NCBI RefSeq assembly: GCF_030253575.1
Contig: NC_080563.1
Location: 31,233,001-31,297,000 of the forward strand
Source: Rhododendron vialii
Lineage: Eukaryota > Streptophyta > Magnoliopsida > Ericales > Ericaceae
Reading direction: 5' to 3'
DNA: 64,000 nt
Positions 26,170-38,800 of the stretch are shown piece by piece (the first letter of the stretch is position 1; every line of letters begins with the position of its first letter). Both the position numbers and the translations under genes were made by a program. The notes beneath the pieces were generated by a model, which searched no databases, was not told where the DNA came from, and saw only the letters and a list, made by a program, of their open reading frames with translations.

Positions 26170-27454
26170 TCATTCTTCATCTCCATTACGGGCCCATAGG
26201 AGTTCAATAAGATCATTGCGGAGCAAATGATGTGCCTCATTTGATCGAATCCTGCGGTTATTTTTAAAGAAATCAACCAATGCAGGAGTGATATCTCTCG
26301 ATACTTGAATTGGGTTGGAAGAAAGAAGTTTAGTAATTTCATCACTAGCATCATGATCACGTTGGTCTTCAATTATCATGTTATGCAAAATGACACATGT
26401 TTTCATGATGTAGCCTAGATCCTCCTCACTCCAGAATCGTGCCGGTCCACTCACAATTGCCCAACGTGCTTTTAGTACACCAAATGCCCTTTCAACATCC
26501 TTGCGACATGCCTCCTGCATCCTCGCAAAGTGTTGCTTCTTTCTTCTTTGTGGTTGAGAAATGGTTTGGACGAGAGTCGCCCATTTTGGATAGATACCAT
26601 CAGCAAGGTAGTACCCCGTGTCGTACTGACTCCCATTAACAACAAAATGGGCTGGAGGGGCACGACCGGCATTGAGATCATCAAAGAGATGAGATTGATC
26701 AAGCGCGTTGATATCGTTGAATGACCCAGGCATGCCAAATCTACAAATCATACGATGCAACTGCTTCAAGTACGATAGTGGGTTTTCCGCTGCGGCCACT
26801 GAAGAAGCCATGGTAAGCAGTTGGACATTTGTCCCACTGCCAATGCATACAATCCAAGCTGCCTAGCATTCCAGGAAAACCACGTTGATTGCCCACATAT
26901 AGGAGCCTTGCAGTATCTGCTTCATTTGGTTTTCTCAGGTATTCTGCTTCAAAAATAGAGATAACGCCTCTACAGAAGCTTTGAAGAGACTCAACTGCTG
27001 TACTTCCCCCAATCTTGAGATACTCATCAACACTATCAACAGGCATCCCGTATGCCATCATCCTCATAGCTGCTGTCATCTTTTGGATACCAGAAAGACC
27101 TGTAGCTCCCGTTGCATCATTCCTTTGGACGAACGTCACGTCATGTTGTTGGAGTTTGCCCAAGATCTTGTGAAATAAGGGTCGACTCATTCGAAAACGT
27201 TGCTGAAACAACTTTTCGTCATAGAGCAGATACTCACAAAAGTAATCAGCATTGAGTCGTTGGTTGGCAGCAACTCTGTCACGGGGGATCCAGGCTCAAC
27301 CGCTTGTAGAACCAACATGACCTCCTTGTTGGCGTCTTCTTTGAAATTTTTGGTATTGCCTGGCCATGATCAATTGCACCATTGCAATCTCATCATCACC
27401 GGAGGAAGATCCGTCAAATTCTCCCAGTAATATTCTATGGGTTAAACTGTTCAT
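26170..27454 (-). pseudogene. Harbinger nuclease (HARBI1-like transposase), disrupted
   Basis: The ATG is at 27454 and the final stop at 26170. The open frame carries NADYFCEYLLYDE, FRMSRPLFHKI and YLRKPNEADTARLL, then GSLDCMHWQW with the first catalytic Asp. After a lesion come GMPGSFNDINALDQS with the second Asp and DVERAFGVLKARW with the Glu, so all three DDE residues remain. Three defects are visible: an in-frame TGA at 27296-27298 just upstream of WIPRDRVAANQ, a TAG replacing Trp near 26740, and a short deletion there that shifts the frame. The family makes the cleavage and joining nuclease of PIF/Harbinger elements. This copy cannot make it in one piece, so mobility would need a nuclease from another copy. 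Confidence 0.9.
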
Positions 27455-27529
27455 GATGATTTTTTTGGAAAGAGGAGACTGTATATAGATTTGAGTGTGA
27501 GAATGAATAATGGGGAGGATAGTATATAT

Positions 27530-27790
27530 AGATGGTAAGTAAATGGTGTAGTTGAGAGTAGATAAGAGTAAATGAATGAAGTAAATGGTGTAGGTGAGAG
27601 TAGATGAGAGTAAATGATGTAGGTGAAAGTAAATGATGTAGTTGAGAGTAGATATGAGTAAATGACTATAGTAAATGGTGTAGTTGAGAGTGGGGAGTAA
27701 ATGGATCAATTAAATGACGTGGTTGAGAATTGATGGGAGTAAATGGATGAAGTAAATTGTGTAACTGAAGTAGATGAGAAGTAAAAACAA
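27530..27790. repeat. Degenerate minisatellite near the Harbinger right end
   Basis: Repeated GTAAATGGTGTAGTTGAGAG and GTAGATGAGAGTAAATGA phrases, about 6-8 imperfect copies, between the nuclease leader and the right inverted repeat. Confidence 0.75.
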
Positions 27791-28316
27791 AAATATGGGA
27801 CGGAAGTAATTTTTTGTTTTCCGGAATTTTTTTTTTTTTAAGTTCTCGATTACCGAATACCAAAATTATTTTTCAACGGAAGTAGTACTTAAATTAGGAT
27901 TAAGAAAGTTGAGAAAAATTAAGAAGGATTGAAAGTTAGTTAATTATCCATCTTTTTTTTACATCTCACCATTGGATAGGGATGGGTTCTATTTTACATC
28001 TAACCAACTTTCAACCACTTTTTACATCTAAAATAACTATACAACCTCTTCTAAAATACATCCCCATTGGGGATGCTCTAAAGCAAGAAAAGAACAAGAC
28101 ATAGAGATTACGTGGTTTCGACTTAAGCTGATTGCTTAAGCGTACGTCCACAGGGTGCTGAGGTGTTTCACTATGATGAAAATATGTCAGAGTTACAAAA
28201 GGAGGCGGCCCTATCTTTGCTTTTATATCATAAGCATACAATAGATTGAAATCCTAAAAAGACTGGCCCGCGCGCATCTCGGTTTGCGCTCAGCTTAAAT
28301 AGATTTCATCCCAACA

Positions 28317-29264
28317 CAAAATAATAGAAAGTAGGAAGATGGTAGAATAAACAACAAAGTTAGGATTAACGTAAAAGACCATGCAAGGTTGTCAAAAAAA
28401 AAAACTATTCTCTCACACTCATATTTTTTCTTTCAATTTTCGACAAAAGAAACCCAATATGAAAATCGAACTTGCATGAGAAATGAAAAAAATCCTTCGA
28501 TGTTTGAATCCTTTGCATGAAAACTGAAAAAAATCATTCAAGAAACTCCTAATTTACGGCAAAAGAAACCCAATATGAGTAAAAATCGTCCATGAAAAAA
28601 ATCAAACTTGCATGAGAACTGAAAAAATCAAACTTACATCACTATCGGTAATGGTCGTTCAGGATGTTGTTTTTGGCAAAAGAAACCCAATATGATTAAA
28701 AATCGTTCAAGAAAGAAATTGAACTTTAGTGAGTACTAAAAAACATCAAACTTACCTGACTATTGGTAATGGTCGTTTAAAAGTTGGAGGACATGGAAAA
28801 CCTATGCATGCGACAAACAAACCCAAAAAATGTGGACTTCTAAATAGAAGGTATCAATTGCACACAGTAGGTTGGTCTTCTAAGAAACGGGGACTTTTAA
28901 AACGTAGTGATAAATTTAAATCTTCTAAAATTTAAATCTTATGTGATAAAGAAGTCACAGGAAACCAATCACTCACATATTCCTAAATAGAATGTATATT
29001 CCTTTTAGGTTGTGGACTCCTTATATATTTTACCTAATGCCTAAATAGGAGCCGGAAATGTTTCCTTCTAATTTCCTGTTATTGTGACAGAAATTGTGGT
29101 TTATCCTTCTAATCAGTAATCCCACGGTTTATATATTTCCAGAAATGTTTCCTTTAAAAACCTTCAAATTCCCTGTTAATTGCATCCGGATACTGTGGAT
29201 GAAAATGTGGAATTGTAGTTGTAAATCCGCATATTGTTTCCTTCATCATAATATATCGGTAGGA
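28317..29264. repeat. Imperfect ~120-bp tandem repeats (28430-28790) in otherwise featureless DNA
   Basis: GGCAAAAGAAACCCAATATGA recurs near 28443, 28557 and 28675, followed each time by AAATCG.. and ..AACTTGCATGAGAA-like text. CTATCGGTAATGGTCGTT / CTATTGGTAATGGTCGTT also recurs. No gene is recognised in the remainder. Confidence 0.6.
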
Positions 29265-29435
29265 TTTTTTTTTTATTAGCCAGTTACCAAAATGCGATGA
29301 TGATAACCCTTGGATGGATTTGGTATTTACCAAGCTGCCATTTTGAACAACTAACGGTCTAGATTTATAGATGGGACAAATTTGGATCATTGGTTGTCTT
29401 TTGGATTCAAACCCAGTCCTGTCTTATTATATAGA
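29265..29435 (-). mobile_element. Helitron 5' terminus fragment
   Basis: On the minus strand the segment begins TCTATATAATAAGACAGG directly after an A, the TC start and A/T insertion site expected of Helitrons. It continues for about 170 bp with high similarity to 17239-17410. No paired 3' end was located to the left. Confidence 0.6.
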
Positions 29436-29458
29436 TATTACGCATATAGGGCAGCGGA

Positions 29459-32220
29459 AGTTGATTAGATGTAGCAGAAAATGGCGGTCCACGAATCAGG
29501 AGCAGCACAGCCACAACTACCTGCGTTCATAAATATTCCAGATGTATAATATTTATCACTCAATGTGAAAAGTATTTCATATGTGGTGGTAAATATTCCA
29601 GTAGTAAGTATTTTATAAGAAATGGTAAGTATATGTATAATACTTGCTATCAGTCAATGTGAAAGGTATTTCTAGATTGAGTGCACTCTATATGAAATCA
29701 TTTGAAATACTTACCTGTCAATATAAAATACATAAAGTGATTTTTTTGGGTACCATAAAAAAAATTTGCATACCATGGACCTTTAATCAAGCAATCTCGA
29801 GTTGAATTTTGTTCACTCTCCATTTAAGAGGGTGAACATTATCCTTCTCTCTATTGGTTGAAATGATGTGGATCTCCACTTAAGAGGGTGAACATTTCCC
29901 TCTTCCCTATTGGTTAAAATGGTGTGGATTCCACCATAAAGTGATGTCATGGTTACCAAAAAGTGTATTGCATGGTAAGTATGACATTACTTTGTAATGA
30001 AATTTACACAATTTCAACCAATAAAAATGATGATAAAGTTCACCTTTTTTTAAGGAGGGTGAACAAAATTGCACTCAACAACCTCTCTATATTCCAACGC
30101 TTCAAGATTCCTTTTGTTCTATCACAGTGAAAAGTATTTCGTATGGAATATAATCCACATTGAGTGCTCATAAAAAAATTGTGCACCATGGACCTCTAAT
30201 CAAGCAACCTCTCTATATTCCAACGCTTCAAGATTCATTTGATTAGTTGTAGCAGAAAATGGCGGGCCATGAATCAGGAGCACAACCACATCTACATGCG
30301 CTCATTAGTATTTCAGATGTATAATATTTATCACTCAATATGAAAAATATTTCATATGTGGTGGTAAGTATTCCAGTAATAAGTATTTTATAAGGAGCGG
30401 TAAGTATAATACTTACTATCAGTCAATGTGAAAGGTATTTCGTATGGAGTCGTAAGTATTTCTATATTGAATGCACTCTGTATGAAATCATTTGAAATAC
30501 TTACCCCTCAATATAAAATACATAAAGTGATTTTTTTGGGTACCATAAAAAAAAATTGTTTACCTTGGACCTCTAATCAAGCAAGGTCGAGTTGAGTTTT
30601 GTTCACTCTCCACTTAAGAGGGTGAACATTACTCTCCTCTCTATTGGTTGAAATAGTGTAGATCTCCACTTAAGAGGGTGAACATTATGCTTACCTAAAA
30701 GTGTATTGCATGGTAAGTATAATATTACTTTGTAGTAGGATTCATGCAATTTCAATCAATTAGAATGAGAACAAAATTGCACTAAGTAACCTCTTTATAT
30801 TCCAACGCTTCAAGATTCATGTTGTTCTATCACAGTGAAAAGTATTTCGTATGGAATATATTCCACATTGAGTGCCCATAAAAAAAAAGGGCGCCGCTAT
30901 TCGCAGCCCTCTATTTACTTCCGTAGCCCACTAAATTTCGGTAAATGATTGTTGAAAATCATAAATAACATTTCGGTAAATTGCTGTTGAAAACAAGATT
31001 ATATTTCAGTAACTACATGTTGAAAATATGTTCAACTTTCGGTAAACAACTGCCGAACATGCATTTTCGGTAAACATCTGTTGAAAAAAATATTATATTT
31101 CGGTAATTGGACGCTGAAAATATATCTCAATTTCGGTAACTAACTATCGAGTATAATTGAAAATTTTTAACGGGCTATGGGAGTAAATAGAGGGCTGCGA
31201 ATAGCAGCGCCCAAAAAAAATTGTGCACCATGGACCTCTAATCAAGCAACCTCTCTATATTCCAACGCTTCAAGATTCTTTTTGTTTTATCACAGTGAAA
31301 AGTATTTCGTACGGAATATATTCCACGTTGAGTACCCATAAAAAAGAAATTGTGCACCATAGACCTCTAATCAAGCAACATCTCTATATTCCAATGCTTC
31401 AAGATTCATTTTATTAGTTGTAGCAGAAAATGGCGGGCCACGAATCAGGAGCACAACCACCGATACATTCGCTCATTAGTATTCTAGATGTATAATATTT
31501 ATCACTCAATATGAAAAGTATTTCATATGTGGTGATAAGTATTCCAGTAATAAGTCTTTTATAAGGAATGGTAAGTATAATAATTACTATCAGTCAGTGT
31601 GAAAGGTATTTCGTATGGAGTCGTAAGTATTTCTATATTGGATGCACTTTATATGAAATCATTTGAAATACTTACTCCTCAGTATAAAATACATAAAGTG
31701 ATTTTTTTGGGTACCATAAAAAAGAATTGTGTACCGTGGACCACTAATCAAGCAATCTCGAGTTGAGTTTTGTTCACTCTCCACTTAAAAGGGTGAAGAT
31801 TACCTTCTCACCTATTGGTTGAAATAATGTGGATCTTCACTTAAGAGGGTAAACATTACTCTCCTCCATATTAGTTGTTGAAATGGAAATGGTGTGGATC
31901 TTCACTTAAGAGGATGAACATTAGCCTCCTCCGTATTGATTGAAATGATGTGGATTCCCCATGAAGTGATGTCATGATGGTATTTTGTGATGGGATTCAC
32001 GCCATTTTAACTAATAAGAATGAGAACAAAATTACACTCAACAACCTCTCAATATTCCAACGCTTTAAGATTCCTTTTGTTCTGTCACTGTGGAAAGTAT
32101 TTCATACGGATTATATTCCAAATTGAGTGCTTATAAAAAAAAATTATGCACAATGGACCTCTAATCAAGCAACCTCTCTATATTCCAACACTTCAAGGTT
32201 CCTTTTGTTCTTCAACGCTC
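29459..32220 (+). repeat. Three tandem ~0.8-kb units ending at the aminopeptidase promoter
   Basis: Each unit starts GTAGCAGAAAATGGCGG near 29470, 30246 and 31420. It passes through GAATCAGGAGCA, ATGTATAATATTTATCACTCAAT and a CTTAAGAGGGTGAACATT block (itself duplicated). It ends in a CCTCTCTATATTCCAACGCTTCAAGATTC segment. That last segment occurs about seven times, the last one (32174-32205) immediately upstream of the aminopeptidase leader. The middle unit is interrupted by a MITE at 30889-31212. Confidence 0.9.
30889..31212. mobile_element. MULE-type MITE, 324 bp
   Basis: The ends GGGCGCCGCTATTCGCAGCC and GGCTGCGAATAGCAGCGCCC are inverted repeats, extending to about 42 bp with CTCTATTTACT / AGTAAATAGAG. 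It sits within a run of 8-9 A residues on each side, compatible with a 9-bp target duplication. The interior is a degenerate tandem repeat of about 36 bp with TTTCGGTAA and TGTTGAAAA in each unit (about seven copies). Confidence 0.82.
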
Positions 32221-32282
32221 CCAGATAGACAGAGAGAGTTCTAATCGATCGCCGTAGACAGACGAGTTGAGCGAGTCGAAAA
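32174..32282 (+). promoter_or_regulatory. Putative core promoter and 5' leader of the aminopeptidase gene
   Basis: CTCTATATTCC at 32175-32185 is the only TATA-like motif close to the start codon, about 100 bp upstream. The following sequence, with an AGACAGAGAGAG stretch, would be 5' UTR. The TATA-containing segment is itself part of the tandem repeat. Transcription start is not visible from sequence. Confidence 0.4.
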
Positions 32283-32819
32283 ATGGAGCAAAAGTACGAG
32301 CAGTTCAAAGGCCAGCCGAGACTCCCCACATCCGTGGTCCCGAAACGCTACGAAATCAAGCTCAAGCCGGACCTCGCCAGTTGCACATTCGCCGGCACCG
32401 TCGAAATCTCAGTCGACGTCGTCGCCGAAACCAAGTTCATCGTCCTCAACGCGGCGGATCTCACCGTCAGCCGCGACGGCGTGCGCTTCAGCAGCGGCGC
32501 CAAGGTATCACCCAATCGATGTGTCATGTTAAGAATTAATGCAATCTTGTGTTTAATGGATTCATTAGTTGTTGAAGAAGAAGAAGTTTTTTTTTTTTTT
32601 TTTTTTTGTGATTAGGTATTGGAGGTTCAGCTGTTCGAGGCGGATGAGATCATGGTGGTGGAGTTTTCCGAGTATCTCCCGCTTGGAGTCGGGGTTTTGT
32701 GCATTGCCTTTGAAGGAACCTTAAATGACAAAATGAAAGGCTTCTACAGAAGGTAAAAAGCCTCTTTCCCTATACGTGTTTGTGTGTGTTTATAGGTAGA
32801 ATGTATAATAGATAATATC

Positions 32820-32859
<40 letters not shown>

Positions 32860-35800
32860 CTATTGTCATGATATGCTCATGCGTCATTTTCTGATGTGTG
32901 TTGCATGTGATGTGACCATGACATCATTTTAAACAATTGACCGAAGTACAGAAATTCTGGTATTCATAGGCTCTGATATTTTTGTGAGTTGAAGTTTGTT
33001 TGAAATTAGAGGAGGCAAAGTGAAAACTTTAGTACTTTTGTTGATGATTGCAGTCAGTGTTTTGTATACTTGACAAGAAGTAAGGACGAGTTGCTTGCTT
33101 CACTTGAATCAAGTTTCTTTTGGTGATATTTGTTATATTTTCCCCACAGTGAGTCGGTATCTCTTAACTGGCTTGCAGATATCTTTAGAATCTACACGAC
33201 ATTATCAGTTTTTTGGTCGTTCTTTAATTTATATGCCAACAGCTAAGGAGTTTGTTTATCCTTCTTACACACACACACAACACAGATAACAGTATTATGT
33301 GCTTTTTGTTCTGTTATATACAGGGAGAATTCCACGTAGGTAGTTGGCAATGTTGTCATTATAATATTCATTTGCTTGCAGGTGATTGCCACCTCAATAG
33401 AAAATGGGTCAAGGACACCTTGGCGCATACACAATTGCACGCACAAGACACAGGGTTTATGGTTTATTTTATGTTGTATTACTTGACTCTTTATGTCCCT
33501 TTATTTTATGTTAATTCTTCATTTGTAGCACTTATGAGCATAATGCGGTGAAGAAGAACATGGCAGTGACGCAGTTTGAACCAGCTGATGCTAGGAGGTG
33601 CTTTCCTTGCTGGGATGAACCTGCTTGTAAGGTGCCAATTCATTCAATACTATTTCCATACTTTTTTTATCCTTGCGCACACTTGTGGGCATCTCCTGAT
33701 GCATAGATCCGGAGAAAAAATTCCTTTCCTTTTTTTGCACAACCATCATTTGATTTTATGGCTAAAAACATCATTGTACGATGAGGGAGCTCACTCCCGC
33801 CGTTACTATTACACACACTCTCTCTCTCTCTCTCTCTCTCTCTATTGCTTAAAGCACCCAACATGACTGTAATTGATTTTTAGGAACCACACTTTCTAAT
33901 TACCATCGCAACTGTTATTATTCTGAAAACCAGATTGGATAAAATGACACAATATACATTTCCAATGGCGAGAACCTGACTTGTACTATTAAAGGACTAG
34001 CAAATGCCCATGCCTAGAGGCACATGGCAACATATTGTGAGCCAAACATAAGTATGGAAATTTAGCCCTTGTTCGGTTGTGGGTTTGAAAAAAATTTCCA
34101 ACCCAAATCCATTCATTACCTATATTTTCAATCGTTACTTTCATTTCTCTCTCCACTCATTACCCCTATATCCAATCATTAATCTCATTTCTCTCTCTAT
34201 CTCTCTCCACTCATTACCTCTATCCCCAATTGTTACCCTATTTTCTCTCCTCACTCATTACTCAAAAACCAAACCCAAAAATTTTCCAAACCCACAACCG
34301 AACAAGGCATAGTCCTAACAATGCGGTGCAATTAGAATGTAAACGCTATACCACCTGTCTAATACCACACAAATCAAAGCACTATCTTACCAAGACAAAC
34401 AGTTATGTACGACGAGAATATCCCACGCTAAATAATGTGAATACCTAAGCCAAAGGAACAAACTAAGGTTTGTGTATGTGGTTAAAGAAAAATTGGGATT
34501 TGGGATACCCATTATGATTAATTTCTCACTTCTTGGGGGATAAATTCCATGAACAGAGAATTAGAAGAGATTCAAAAAATCTCATCGTCCCCCATGGTCA
34601 ACCAGTTAAGCTATTGTTTTGTTTTATCTTAGTCCGCAACGTCAGACTCTAAGAAGTCATCATTGAAAAGCTTTATAAATGCCAATTCATGTAGTAGTCA
34701 CCCTACCAGGGTGCTGTTGTCTATTCATCGAATTTCTTGATTGGAGGATTTGGCAGAATTTCTCATCTGTTGGTTGACTTCTTCAATAGAATCTGATGTG
34801 ATGGCCAGAGCCAGAGGCATACTGTTCGATATGTCCCCAAGAAAGCCACTTCGAATCCACCAGATATTAGAAGACACTAAAATATCTTGACCTCCAAAAT
34901 TACAGTAATGTTAATTGCTAAGGCCATGTTTAATTAGTGAGATTAATGATGAGGGGATATGTGATCCCATAGGGTAATATCCCAGTGGATTCATAGGGAG
35001 GAAATACCCATTCCACTTACCCCGAGGCTGAGAAAACTTAAGAGTGCTAATTAACTTAAAAAAGACTAGCATTATATTTCTTGATTAGTTTCAAACAAAC
35101 AATTTTGTTCTGGAAATTATATGTAGTAATAATTGCTGGAGCCCAAACCAAACAAAAACCAAGACAGGGTTCTTAGCCCCTAACCACAACATGACCCGTA
35201 ACAATAACCTTTCTGATATACAACACCAAGGGTAGGTACATTGGCAAGTGCATCTAGACTAGAGAAAAAAAATAGTTGCCTTCTAGTATATTTTTTGTAG
35301 TTTGGCTTCAAGCAAGGATATGATATTTACTTCAGATCTTTATCCACTTGTCAGTAAGGGAAGTGTTGGATTAAAACAAGCCTCCCCAACATTCGGTACT
35401 AGATGCCGTAGAAAGCAACTAAGTGAAATAGACGCATCATCCATTTCTGAAGGCTTATTAAAAGTACTATTTTTTTAATCGACTAATCGAGTCAATGCTG
35501 CCAATGCATTACTAGCATCAACACTTTGCTAAATTACCGAGAACAAAACACTGTATTAATTTTGCAACTACTAAAGCTTCACAAAAGAATTTGCACTCCA
35601 AATGTACATATAAAGAGACGGACAATGCCATTTTTGTGCAAAATTTCCAAAACCTGATAGTTAAAAACCAAGTTACATACCATAATACATTCAGAATAAT
35701 ATGAATGGATGATGATGAGAAATCAAAACAGAGCCACGACCAAGCCACTGCAATTACTCAAGTCATTTCAAAAGAAAGAAAAAAGAAACCATAAACAGTA

Positions 35801-38800
35801 AACTGTAAAAGAAACCCCAAAAGAGTAAAAAAGAAGAAGAAGTGTCCATTACCTTATTGACCTCCCTGAAATAGCTCCATTACACCTCGGGCGAAAAACA
35901 ATCATTCAAATGTCAAAATTTTGTCGTTGGGTTTCACTAAAATAGTCTCTACCCTCAACAAGGGGAAAAAAAGTCTAACATCATGCATTCACACTTCATA
36001 TCTCGGAGCACCAACAAATCATGGAAAGATGAACTCTTTTATTTTTCTATTTTGCATGAATACTGAAATTTTTGTTTTCTCAAATCAAATTTGTTATTCG
36101 TAACCTGTCAAATGGGTGGTGAAAATGAGTGCCAATAGGAGTTTGCTGCTGTGTTTGTCCTCAGTTGAATCCTATCCGACATGGACACTTTATGTTCTTG
36201 CTCAGCATTTGTAGAACTTGCCAATATTACACCACCATAAAATTCTAATCAAGCCATATAAGGACTGCACGCATTCAAACCACGCTCTTTTTTCCCTTGT
36301 TTTTTGGAAGTCATGATCAATCCATACTCTAGTAGACAACATGCTGCTTAAAAACCAACAAAGTACTTGAACTGTGCATTGCATTTTTTGAGCTATACAA
36401 AGATGGAAATTACATAACCTTTTTATTATCAGGAGATGACATGAAAACATCATTAGTAGGTTATCTTCTGCAGCCATGAGGAAGCTTTGTTTCTAAATAG
36501 CTCAAGCTCCCTCGTCAAGACAGGTTATCCTTGTTCTATGATAAGGCAAAAAGTATGACTCATACATTAGAACTCCTAGAGCTTTAAATGAAATACATAT
36601 GGGCAATTAGAACATCTCTCCGTTAAATGTATCTTTAGATATATTTGAGGGCAGTTAGAACGATAGTAATGTTAAGCATATAGCACTAACTTAATACCAA
36701 CAATGGTACTCAGAGATGAGCTGATCAACTTGTAAGTTGTCAAAACACCGTTATATATCAAGTTCCCTCCCTTTGTGCTCCTACCTCCGAACAACATGAT
36801 ATTAATAGTGGAATGAAATATCCTTGAAATATCAAGCAACATCTCCCTTTTGTTACTAAGAAATACATAGAAGGTTTCAAACATGTTCAGTGAGTAACCG
36901 CCCTTATATTGCACATCTATTTTCCTAAGAGTGTCCTCAATGTGCCTTGTGTTGCCCAAGTTTTGGAAATTTCGGGGTCGAACATTATTGTCGTGTCCAT
37001 TTTGTGTTGTATGTTCATGTCTGTGCTACATAGGCAAAATCAATCTACTTATTTTCTGAATTTTTCTGTTCATCATGCCTTCGAAGAAGATTCACCATTC
37101 ATGCTTATAAAAGTTATGCTGCAAAATCCTTCAAAGAGAGTAAAAAATATTAAGAAGGAAAAAAATGCGCAAATAGTCTCGAACTAAACTTGGTCAGGAG
37201 CGTCAGGTCACTTAGGTGAGGAGGGTATGTACAAAAGGAATGCACATAAACAACCAGTCTCTAAAATCTTACTCAAGCCAAGTAAAGGGAGATCAGCTTC
37301 CCAAGGATGATCTCATGCAAAAACTATATAAGTTAAATTGGGTTACTTAGAAGATGTAAGCCAAAGTCATGGACTTTTTGTTGACTTTAAGTGATTGTGA
37401 ATAGCCACGGAAGTTAGAGGAATTGCTCCTGCCACTGACCTTTATACCTTTCCAAAGGCTAAAAAATGCTTCAGGGGCCCACCGCCGATAATCTTCCACG
37501 CCAAGGTTTTGTTTATTGTACTGGCTGGAGTACTGATTTTTCTACTGCTACCGTACGTACTAGTATCGGTGAGATACCGTGTATTGTTTCCAATTTATCG
37601 CTATTCGTGTTAGTTACCCACATCAAAGAATATTGTATAATATATTATTATATTCATTTATTAAAAATAAAAATAAATTTAAAATAGTCCGGAATTTCTG
37701 GTATTGATCGATATTGGAAGGAAAAAATAAATTTAGACGTAGACCGGTATTGACTGGTACGGCATAAAGGAAAATGGTCTCGTGAGGCCTGAGATAATAG
37801 CGTGGAAACAGAGTCTAATCTGATTCACTTAATCCGCTGAATGTCTGGACCATTCAAAGAAAGAGAAGATTCAAATGCGTCTCCTAGTCAGACACAGTCA
37901 CAGCAGATCTAACGGCTGTTATTGCAAAATCTAATGGCTGAGATCTATGATACATAACGTCAACAGTGATTTGACCCTTTGGGCAGAATTTTGGACAGTG
38001 AGAACTAATCTTGACCATCGAATCAAAATCCCTATTTAATCTCAGCCATTAAAAGCATCAAATAGTTGGGTTGTTTGTTTTATCGGCAAAATAAAGTTTG
38101 TGTCTATGCAATTCTAGAAATCTGCTGTGTTTTATATATAGATGTGAGATATTTCACTTCCACACTGCTTTTCACGCTGAACCTTTGCGAAGGAAGTATG
38201 TTGAAGAGAACACAGTTTTAGGACAACAGAAGCTTGAAATGTGTTTCTTTCACCCCAGGTGCTTTCATCTGTGGGAAAATGAAGTGAATGTCGCGATACT
38301 TGCCCTTAATATTTTATCTTGTTGCTCAGGCTACATTCAAGATCACATTGGAAGTGCCAACTGAGCTTGTAGCTCTTTCCAATATGCCAATTGTTGAAGA
38401 AAAAAGGGATGGCGTTATTAAGACTGTTCACTATGAGGAATCACCTATCATGTCTACGTATTTGGTGGCAGTTGTCATTGGTTTGTTCGATTATGTGGAA
38501 GATCATACATCTGATGGTACCATACTCCATCTTTCAGTCTCTCTTATGTGTGTGTGTGTTGCACAGTGTAATCCTTATCACAATTTTCTGGTGCGCAGGG
38601 ATCAAAGTTCGGGTTTACTGCCAAGTTGGTAAGGAAAATCAAGGGAAATTCGCTTTAGATGTTGCTGTCAAGACACTTGACTTTTACAAAAAGTATGTGG
38701 CATTAGCTGTTCATTGCATCAAAAGTAGTTATTCATTTGCAGGAGTATTTTCTGTGCTCTTCAATATTATGTTTTTCTTGGTTATTATCTGTTGGGGTGC

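Larger units (their letters stand above)
24058..28078. mobile_element. PIF/Harbinger DNA transposon, 4,021 bp, inserted in a Copia LTR
   Basis: Terminal inverted repeats GAGCATCCCCAATGGGGATG (24058-24077, and inverted at 28059-28078) are perfect over 20 bp. Similarity continues in part (GTA; GATGTAAAA motifs repeated inside both ends). The 3-bp flanks are TAC and TAA, a mutated TAA-type target duplication. Two convergent genes, a Myb-like accessory protein (plus) and a nuclease (minus), are the standard PIF/Harbinger pair. Between their 3' ends is a 20-bp minisatellite. It interrupts the LTR of the Copia element, so it is the younger insertion. Confidence 0.92.
19963..28316 (-). mobile_element. 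Ty1/Copia retrotransposon lacking its 3' LTR, 5' LTR split by a Harbinger element
   Basis: In transcript order (minus strand): 5' LTR from 28316 to 23980, split at 24058-28078; primer site; gag; protease; integrase; reverse transcriptase; RNase H; and a polypurine tract AAGTGGGAGAT at about 19963-19975. The LTR starts TGTTGGGATG and ends CCCCAACA, about 316 bp net. After the polypurine tract no LTR follows and the sequence changes at once to unrelated DNA, so the 3' LTR was lost. The coding region has several stops. Gene order PR-INT-RT-RH identifies Copia. Confidence 0.88.
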
